Shown in pieces: positions 42,568 to 47,451 of a DNA stretch of 47,451 nucleotides (positions are counted from its first letter, which is position 1; each line of letters starts with the position of its first letter). This stretch comes from an uncultured Bacilli bacterium (GTDB lineage: Bacteria > Bacillota_I > Bacilli_A > RF39 > UBA660). The position numbers and the translations under genes are program-made. The stretch spans positions 1 through 47,451 of the forward strand of contig CANQZW010000009.1 in NCBI GenBank assembly GCA_947628435.1, read 5' to 3'. The notes under the pieces were generated by a model. That model saw only the letters and a program-made list of their open reading frames with translations. It was not told where the DNA came from and made no database searches.

Positions 42568-42971
42568 ATTTTTACCTCTAAAATATTCCCTGTTTGACTT
42601 GATATTATAACATACTATTTTAATTTCATCAATTGTAATTAATGAAATTCATATCTAGGTTAAAATTCATTTAGTAATTAGGAATTTATTAACCATTTCT
42701 TAAGTTTTAAATATATTATCTTACGTACCCTATAAATATTATACCTAAAATTTTATGGTTAAGGTTTTAAAATATAAAAAGGGATGTTATAATATTTGTA
42801 ACTTATATTAATATATTTTTCGTATAAGTTTATTTATGTACGTAACTTATTTTTTTATATATACAATTTATTACGTTATCATAAATAAAAATTACTCACT
42901 TTTAATAATAGCAACCATATTGTTTACTTTAAAAAAATAAACAATAATTAAAGTTATATAAGAGGTATTAC
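42568..42971. other. AT-rich intergenic stretch of about 400 bases
   Basis: No gene seen on either strand. It holds two inverted repeats: AACTTATA with TATAAGTT (about 42801-42831) and TTGTTTA with TAAACAA (about 42919-42944), the latter shortly before the DUF4186 gene. Neither matches a known element. The stretch may be decayed sequence left of the deleted aminopeptidase. Confidence 0.4.
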
Positions 42972-43331
42972 ATGAATTATAAAGAAATGTTAGAAAAATT
43001 ATCTAAATCAAAATTTAGAAGTAGTTTTCATTTGAAGGAAAAAGATATAAAATACGTAAATGATAAAGGATTAGAAAAAATAAAAGAGCATGCGTATGAC
43101 TTTATAAACAAAAGACTTGCCCCATTTAATTTACCAAACGATGGAAAGCAAACGCCAATGAAAGGACATCCTGTTTTTATCGCTCAACATGCTTGTGCCT
43201 GTTGTTGCAGAAGTTGCCTTTTTAAATGGCATAAAATACCTAAAGATAAAAACTTAACAACCAATGAAATAGACTTTATTGTAAACCTATTAATGACATG
43301 GATAAAAAAAGAACTAGATGAAAGTTTATAA
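42972..43331 (+). CDS. DUF4186 family protein
   Basis: A 119-aa protein of the DUF4186 family; the function is not known. Clear family motifs: NDGKQTPMKGHPVFIAQH, then a Cys-rich turn ACACCCRSCLFKWHKIPK, and a C-terminal helix FIVNLLMTWIKKEL. The Cys and His residues suggest metal binding. The ATG follows AGAGGT. It is monocistronic with its own terminator, which includes the end of the gene. Confidence 0.88.
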   Translation: MNYKEMLEKLSKSKFRSSFHLKEKDIKYVNDKGLEKIKEHAYDFINKRLAPFNLPNDGKQTPMKGHPVFIAQHACACCCRSCLFKWHKIPKDKNLTTNEIDFIVNLLMTWIKKELDESL

Positions 43332-43352
43332 AAAGCTATAAACTTTTTTTTA
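43321..43352 (+). terminator. Terminator of the DUF4186 gene
   Basis: AAAGTTTATA pairs perfectly with TATAAACTTT around a six-base loop, followed by a long T run. Confidence 0.85.
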
Positions 43353-43698
43353 TATTATCTATTTCTGTTTGCATTGCTTTTACCATTTTTTCAAGCATTA
43401 TAAGCGTTTGATTATCACTAGAACTACCAGTATTGGTATTTATATTACCAGCACTTTGTCCTTGCATTCCAGAAAAGGTATCAGCGTTATTTCTTCCTGT
43501 TTCTGTTGAACCAACCGGCTCTAATCCCCTTTCCTGCATAACCGCACGATAAAAAGCATTAGTAGATAACACTTGTGCAACAAGCATTAGCCAGTTTCCT
43601 ATTGCGTTTTGTTCGTTGGCGGTTGCATCATCAATTAATATGTAACCAACAACAATAGCAGATAAAGAAAAAAGTTTAGGAGGAATATTTGGCAACAT
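43336..43698 (-). CDS. Small conserved-looking protein with one hydrophobic segment and coiled-coil end
   Basis: A 120-aa protein without a name that I know. It begins LPNIPPKLFSLSAIVVGYILIDDATANEQNAIGNW in two steps: a hydrophobic segment (about 9-22), then a helix with many Asn, Gln and Ala. A linker of Gly, Ser, Asn and Thr follows (about 62-97), and a short amphipathic helix LEKMVKAMQTEIDNIKKSL closes it. This layout, an inner membrane-associated head, a flexible linker and a coiled coil, recalls small structural or adapter proteins. The ATG follows AAGGAGG. It may be cotranscribed with the membrane protein gene upstream, 57 bases away. Confidence 0.6.
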   Translation of the reverse strand: MLPNIPPKLFSLSAIVVGYILIDDATANEQNAIGNWLMLVAQVLSTNAFYRAVMQERGLEPVGSTETGRNNADTFSGMQGQSAGNINTNTGSSSDNQTLIMLEKMVKAMQTEIDNIKKSL

Positions 43699-43755
43699 TA
43701 TTTTATCCTCCTTCTATGAAATTATATTCATTAAAAATAACAATAATTTCTATTA

Positions 43756-44139
43756 TTAATTAAACGCTATTTCAACATCTATATTTTCATCTTTTAAAGC
43801 TATATAAAAAAATATAAATCCACTAATTAATATAAGTAATGATCCTATAAAAGCTAATTTAGTTAGCTCTTTTTTTTGATTTGAATCATAAATGTTAAGC
43901 TTTTCAACAGCTTTTTTGGCATCATTTAAAAAATATGTGTAAATAACTATTAATACTGCAAAAATACCTATTGTTATCTTTCTATATTTCTCTTTTGCTT
44001 TTATATCATTCCATATAAAATATTTTCTTTCAAAAATATTAGAATACCAACTTGCAAATATAATTCCAACATATATAAGCCATATAAAGTCTTCTTTGTC
44101 TAATTCTTTTAATTTTTCAGAAAGATAAGCATTATTCAT
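43756..44139 (-). CDS. Unknown membrane protein
   Basis: A 127-aa protein with four hydrophobic segments (about 18-33, 54-68, 92-108 and nearby) and an acidic C-terminus DENIDVEIAFN. I do not recognise a family. There is no Shine-Dalgarno sequence before the ATG, and a perfect TATAAT (44145-44150 on the minus strand) ends six bases before it, so the transcript would start about at the ATG: a leaderless mRNA is likely. The terminator of the upstream dehydrogenase gene lies between the -10 and that gene. Confidence 0.55.
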   Translation of the reverse strand: MNNAYLSEKLKELDKEDFIWLIYVGIIFASWYSNIFERKYFIWNDIKAKEKYRKITIGIFAVLIVIYTYFLNDAKKAVEKLNIYDSNQKKELTKLAFIGSLLILISGFIFFYIALKDENIDVEIAFN

Positions 44140-44144
44140 ATTAA

Positions 44145-44150
44145 ATTATA
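44145..44150 (-). promoter_or_regulatory. -10 element at leaderless distance
   Basis: TATAAT on the minus strand ends six bases before the start codon of the 127-aa membrane protein. No clear -35. Confidence 0.4.
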
Positions 44151-44152
44151 TT

Positions 44153-44177
44153 AAAAAAATTAAGAATATTTTCTTAA
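44153..44177 (-). terminator. Terminator of the dehydrogenase gene
   Basis: TTAAGA pairs with TCTTAA around six bases; seven T follow on the minus strand. Confidence 0.7.
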
Positions 44178-44188
44178 CTTTTTAATCT

Positions 44189-44962
44189 TTATGCTTTAAA
44201 TATACTATAAAGTCTTGCTAATAGTGCTTGTGATAAAGGAGCTTTATAAACACTTTTTGGTTTTTCATCTTCTACTGCTCTTACTATTTTAACAACTATT
44301 GAGTCTAGTTTCTTTTTCTCAAATAATTTAAACAAAAAATGTTCAACGTTGTATAATTCCTTTTTTATATCACTAAAATATTTACCATCATCATATTTAT
44401 TGTCCAAAAATACCTCATTAAAACCAGTATGATATAAACCTGGTTCAATTAAAGTGACCTTAACGTTAGTTGCCATTAAGAATAACTCTTTTTGAAGAGA
44501 TTTTATAATCATAGTAATACTTGCTTTAGTTGCTGAATAAACGCCCGCGAAAGCAATGGGAAAGGTATCTGCTAATGATGACATAACAACTATTCTTCCT
44601 TTATCCTTTTCAACCATTTGCCTTAAAACTAATTGAAGTAGTCTAAATGATGAAAAAACGTTCACCTCAAAGTTTTCCCTTACCTTATCCATATCTGCTT
44701 CAATTATTGAGCCTCCAAGACCTATTCCTGCATGATTATATAAGACATCAACGTTTAAGTCTAAAACCCTTTTTCTATCTTCTTGTTTTGTTATGTCTAT
44801 TTTCATAACCTTTATATTTTTATAATCCTTAACTTTTTGCTTTACCGTTTCAGCTTGTTTTTCACTATGACAAGTAAGATATACTTCATGATCTCTTTCG
44901 GCTAAAGTTAAGGCTGTTAGATACGCTATTCCACTTGCTGCTCCAGTTATTAATATCCTCAT
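44189..44962 (-). CDS. Short-chain dehydrogenase/reductase
   Basis: A 257-aa classical SDR oxidoreductase. The cofactor loop is GAASGIA (7-13), the Asn-Ala-Gly motif is NHAGIG, the catalytic Ser is in VVMSSLAD, and the Tyr/Lys pair is in YSATKAS. The C-terminal part is extended and substrate-specific; the substrate is unknown. At the end of the second strand it has CHSE, so the choice of NAD or NADP is open. The ATG follows GGTGAT. It lies 30 bases after murC and is probably cotranscribed with it. Confidence 0.9.
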   Translation of the reverse strand: MRILITGAASGIAYLTALTLAERDHEVYLTCHSEKQAETVKQKVKDYKNIKVMKIDITKQEDRKRVLDLNVDVLYNHAGIGLGGSIIEADMDKVRENFEVNVFSSFRLLQLVLRQMVEKDKGRIVVMSSLADTFPIAFAGVYSATKASITMIIKSLQKELFLMATNVKVTLIEPGLYHTGFNEVFLDNKYDDGKYFSDIKKELYNVEHFLFKLFEKKKLDSIVVKIVRAVEDEKPKSVYKAPLSQALLARLYSIFKA

Positions 44963-44992
44963 AAAAAAATCACCATTATTATGATGACCTTC

Positions 44993-46306
44993 TTATTGTT
45001 TTTTATTCTTTAATAACTTTTCAAATTCATTTAATATTTCATATATATTCGTACAACTCATAAAACATATTACAGCATTATCATGTTTTAATAATTTATC
45101 CACTGTTTTAATAGATATTTTTTCTGCATTAGGAACGTTTTTAATTATTTCATCACTAGATACTTTAGGATAATCTTCCTTTTTTTCTCTATCACAATGA
45201 ATGTCCATAACATATGCTTTATCAGCGGTTTTTAAAGCCTCTATAAAATCATCCATCAAGTCCTTTGTTCTAGAATAAGTATTCGGTAAGAATACTGCTA
45301 CTATTTCTTTATTTGGATATTTTTGTCTTGCAGATGCTATGGTTACCTTTATTTCCGTTGGATGGTGAGCATAATCATCAATCGTTATAACATCACCAAA
45401 TAAATGTTCTTTAAATCTTCTTTTTGCATTTTCAAAAGTATGAAGTAAATTATGAATATCTTCTTTTTTTACACCTTCTAAATTACATACAATAATGCAT
45501 GCAAGTGCGTTTAAAATCATGTGATTACCAAATAATGGTATATCAAAATGACCATACAATTTATTATTCATATAAACATCAAAGGAACTTCCATTTTTAG
45601 TTAGTTTAACGTTTTTAGCAACAACATCATTACTATCATTAAAACCGTAATATATAACTTTCTTATTTAAATTTATCTTCCTTACGTTTAAATCATCACC
45701 ACAAGCTATAACAACGTTTGCCTTATTACAAAAAATTCCAAACGTATCAATTATTTCATTAATGTCCTTATAACACTCTGTATGTTCAAGTTCAATGTTA
45801 GTAACAATTGCATAATAAGGTTGATAAGATAAAAAATGTTTTTGATATTCACATGATTCTAAAGTAAATAACTCATTATCTTTATTAGCATAGCCAGTTC
45901 CATCTCCTATAAAATAATTACATCCTTTAGTATTTTTAAGCACGTGTGAAATCATGGTTGATGTTGTTGTTTTACCATGAGTACCACTTACCCCAATAGT
46001 TTTAAATTGCTTACTTAAATTACCTAATAAGTCGTTATATGCTACAATCTTTAATCCTAATTCTTTTACTCTTTTTATTTCTTTATGATCCATACTAAAA
46101 GCTTTAGAATAAGTAACAATAGTATCTTTATCAATATCATGATTAGAATCATAATATATTTTTATACCACGCTTATCAATACCTTCTTGAGTAAATTTAT
46201 ATTCTTTATAATCATCATAACCAATTACTTCATTTCCTAAGTCAAAAAGAATTTCTGCTAAAGTTGCCATTCCAGAGCCTTTTATTCCAATACAGTAATA
46301 TTTCAT
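44993..46306 (-). CDS. murC: UDP-N-acetylmuramate-L-alanine ligase
   Basis: Adds L-alanine to UDP-N-acetylmuramate, an early cytosolic step of peptidoglycan synthesis. The 437-aa protein has the N-terminal Rossmann part GIKGSGMATLAEIL, the ATP loop GVSGTHGKTTT, the ligase motif TNIELEHTECY, and DDYAHHPTEIK, the last being typical of MurC. Its presence shows a cell wall. The ATG at 46306 follows AGAGGTGG; the GTG codons upstream lie in the site. A TGATATAAT extended -10 is at 46325-46333. Mpl, the recycling ligase, is a remote alternative. Confidence 0.92.
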   Translation of the reverse strand: MKYYCIGIKGSGMATLAEILFDLGNEVIGYDDYKEYKFTQEGIDKRGIKIYYDSNHDIDKDTIVTYSKAFSMDHKEIKRVKELGLKIVAYNDLLGNLSKQFKTIGVSGTHGKTTTSTMISHVLKNTKGCNYFIGDGTGYANKDNELFTLESCEYQKHFLSYQPYYAIVTNIELEHTECYKDINEIIDTFGIFCNKANVVIACGDDLNVRKINLNKKVIYYGFNDSNDVVAKNVKLTKNGSSFDVYMNNKLYGHFDIPLFGNHMILNALACIIVCNLEGVKKEDIHNLLHTFENAKRRFKEHLFGDVITIDDYAHHPTEIKVTIASARQKYPNKEIVAVFLPNTYSRTKDLMDDFIEALKTADKAYVMDIHCDREKKEDYPKVSSDEIIKNVPNAEKISIKTVDKLLKHDNAVICFMSCTNIYEILNEFEKLLKNKKQ

Positions 46307-46324
46307 AAGCACCACCTCTTTATA

Positions 46325-46333
46325 ATTATATCA
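46325..46333 (-). promoter_or_regulatory. Extended -10 of murC
   Basis: TGATATAAT on the minus strand, perfect -10 with TGn; divergent from the tRNA-Leu promoter. Confidence 0.5.
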
Positions 46334-46371
46334 CTTTTAATAAAAAAACTGTATGAATTTACAAAGTTTTG

Positions 46372-46380
46372 TGATATAAT
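46372..46380 (+). promoter_or_regulatory. Extended -10 of the tRNA-Leu gene
   Basis: TGATATAAT ends 12 bases before the tRNA; the promoter therefore seems kept although the tRNA is broken. Confidence 0.55.
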
Positions 46381-46392
46381 TCATTTGTACTT

Positions 46393-46435
46393 GCCGGTAT
46401 GGCGGAATTGGTAGACGCGCTGGACTCAAAACCTA
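46393..46435 (+). pseudogene. 5' half of tRNA-Leu (CAA)
   Basis: Acceptor 5' strand GCCGGTA, D arm TGGCGGAATTGGTAGACGC, and anticodon stem-loop CTGGACTCAAAACCTAG with anticodon CAA are those of a bacterial tRNA-Leu. After the anticodon loop the match ends: the 3' side of the stem is already altered (CCTAG for the expected TCCAG), and no long variable arm, T arm (GGTTCGA) or acceptor TACCGGC follows in the window. The gene cannot give a tRNA. The break at the anticodon loop is a known place for tyrosine recombinases to act. Confidence 0.75.
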
Positions 46436-46655
46436 GCGCGTTTGATTCAAAATCGTTTGAAATAGAAAAATTAATTTTGTTAATGTTTATAAGGGTTGTC
46501 AATGATATTGAAAACTCTTTTTTGTTTGTTAAAACGTGTTCTAGTGGGGAATTTTGTGGGAATATTTCAAGTTAAATCATTTACTTTTGTTATATAGTCT
46601 TTTATTAAATCTATTTCTGGTGTAGAATAGAATTACTAGAAAGGAAATGATATTT
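46436..46655. other. Foreign-looking junction DNA after the tRNA-Leu half
   Basis: No gene recognised. It has a short inverted repeat TTCAAA/TTTGAA (46445-46460) just past the tRNA half. A plus-strand open frame ends about 46575 in the residues VKTCSSGEFCGNISS. That could be the end of a lost gene, such as an integrase, but it is too short to call. Confidence 0.3.
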
Positions 46656-47324
46656 ATGGGAAATAAGTTATTTAAACCTACTATATCATTTGAAAATTCT
46701 AGTTATAGAGATATTATCATTTATTTAATCTATAATGGTAAAGAAAGACTAAAAAATGAAATTCCACATATTAAATTAGAAACAACTAAAGGACTAGTTA
46801 CTGTATATTTAGATGATACTATGAGAACAATTAAACCCAAAAATTTTGATAATAACGATAATTCATTAATTGCTTGTGCTTATGATTATATAAAATTACA
46901 TAAAGAATTATTATTGAAATATTGGAAGGCAGAAATAGAAGAACAAGAAGCCAAACAGATATTTTTTGAAGAAAAAAACGAATATTTTGGTATAGTTAAT
47001 TTAAGCAAGAAAATAACAGGTTTACCAGTAAATTTAATTGTATACTCTAATTATCTAACAGCAAGAGATAAGATAGTAAGATTTCAAAATGATTATGAAA
47101 ATAAGATAAATTATAAAAACACATTACCTATAAGCATAAGTAAAGACAACCCTAAAATTCTAATTAATAGAAAATTAAATATTAAGATTGAAGATTTTAA
47201 GTTAGTATGTAATTTTGTTAAAAATAACTATGGTACTTTACTAAACCATATTGAAAACAAACTTACTGATGGCGATTTAATAGATGAAATCAAGTTTTGT
47301 GGAGGTGCTACTAAACATGAATAA
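46656..47324 (+). CDS. Unknown protein
   Basis: A 222-aa protein that I do not recognise. It is soluble and rich in Lys, Asn and Ile. An N-terminal part FKPTISFENSSYRDIIIYL is followed by a strand-rich section (KLETTKGLVTVYLDDTMR), a Glu-rich helix (KAEIEEQEAKQIFFEEKNE, about 95-115) and further mixed parts. No membrane segment. The ATG at 46656 has AAAGGAAA at acceptable spacing; an ATG three codons earlier is too close to that site. It overlaps the next gene by eight bases. Its place beyond the broken tRNA-Leu suggests a mobile element. Confidence 0.6.
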   Translation: MGNKLFKPTISFENSSYRDIIIYLIYNGKERLKNEIPHIKLETTKGLVTVYLDDTMRTIKPKNFDNNDNSLIACAYDYIKLHKELLLKYWKAEIEEQEAKQIFFEEKNEYFGIVNLSKKITGLPVNLIVYSNYLTARDKIVRFQNDYENKINYKNTLPISISKDNPKILINRKLNIKIEDFKLVCNFVKNNYGTLLNHIENKLTDGDLIDEIKFCGGATKHE

Positions 47325-47451
47325 AATATGGGAAAATTATGAAGATATACCTAATGAAATTAAAAAATTTATGGATGATACTATAAATTCTAAAGTATTT
47401 TATATTGATAATAATTATTATTGTCCTATATGTAGAACAAAGTTAGATAAC
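47317..47451 (+). CDS. Unknown protein, cut by the window end
   Basis: The first 45 codons of a gene that runs out of the window. It begins MNKIWENYEDIPNEIKKF and has CPICRTK at residues 36-42, a likely half of a zinc ribbon. The ATG follows GGAGGTG and overlaps the end of the upstream gene (ATGAATAA), so both are translated together. The function is unknown. Confidence 0.55.
   Translation, partial: MNKIWENYEDIPNEIKKFMDDTINSKVFYIDNNYYCPICRTKLDN

Noticed and set aside
46393-46655. Group I intron in tRNA-Leu
   Set aside because: Such introns lie in the anticodon loop and the 3' exon should follow. Here the loop is complete and no 3' exon is seen within the window.

Overview
The window comes from a very AT-rich, cell-walled, anaerobic member of the Firmicutes (Bacilli side, like the small-genome gut lineages related to Mollicutes). 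The grounds are: Gram-positive type replication proteins (DnaB/DnaI, DnaE), a threonine T-box, strong GGAGG/GGTGAT ribosome binding sites, an oxygen-sensitive class III ribonucleotide reductase as the only reductase seen, MurC, and TGA used as a stop (standard code, not Mycoplasma code). Lineage is an inference from content, not from a search. Most genes lie on the minus strand.

Layout. 1-8600: def (plus), then a minus block with a DUF2752 membrane protein, a zinc-ribbon membrane protein, smc-rnc and dnaE, and rpmB read divergently. 8600-11450: an orphan type IV pilin-like protein and a large protein ending in twelve near-identical 21-residue repeats. 11500-15510: the nrdD-nrdG-dut operon, divergent from a Crp/Fnr-family regulator gene, with a perfect 16-bp palindrome between them. 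15590-22300: an ATP-grasp protein, a DUF2798 membrane protein behind a structured leader, thrS preceded by a nucleotidyltransferase under one T-box, then dnaB-dnaI. 22400-28770: a secreted protein with a sortase-like tail, and the operon deoD-yfmF-yfmH-ABC transporter. 28890-37750: an M3-like metallopeptidase, ftsK/spoIIIE, a chain Rel-like protein/PAP2/OGG glycosylase, and the chain ttcA/exonuclease-like/MBL hydrolase/yvcK. 37840-40670: two small membrane proteins, galE and an acetyltransferase. 40860-42570: tRNA-Met, a candidate type I toxin-antitoxin locus, an unknown protein and an internally deleted M29 aminopeptidase. 42970-46310: DUF4186, two unknown membrane proteins, a short-chain dehydrogenase and murC. 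46390 to the end: the 5' half of a tRNA-Leu gene running into unrelated DNA with two unknown, translationally coupled genes.

Most of the window is ordinary housekeeping. The main non-routine items are (i) the 29-codon membrane peptide gene facing a strong antisense promoter, with repeats placed so that the two RNAs are complementary (40985-41303); (ii) the structured leader of the DUF2798 gene; (iii) the palindrome that fits a class II Crp/Fnr site for nrdD and also covers the regulator's own -35; (iv) the tandem-repeat protein; (v) the Rel-like protein with an intact-looking hydrolase and a decayed synthetase; (vi) the broken tRNA-Leu junction at the right edge.

Many start codons were moved inward: the motif GGTG of the ribosome binding site often supplies a false upstream GTG start, and the real ATG lies 5-9 bases further on.
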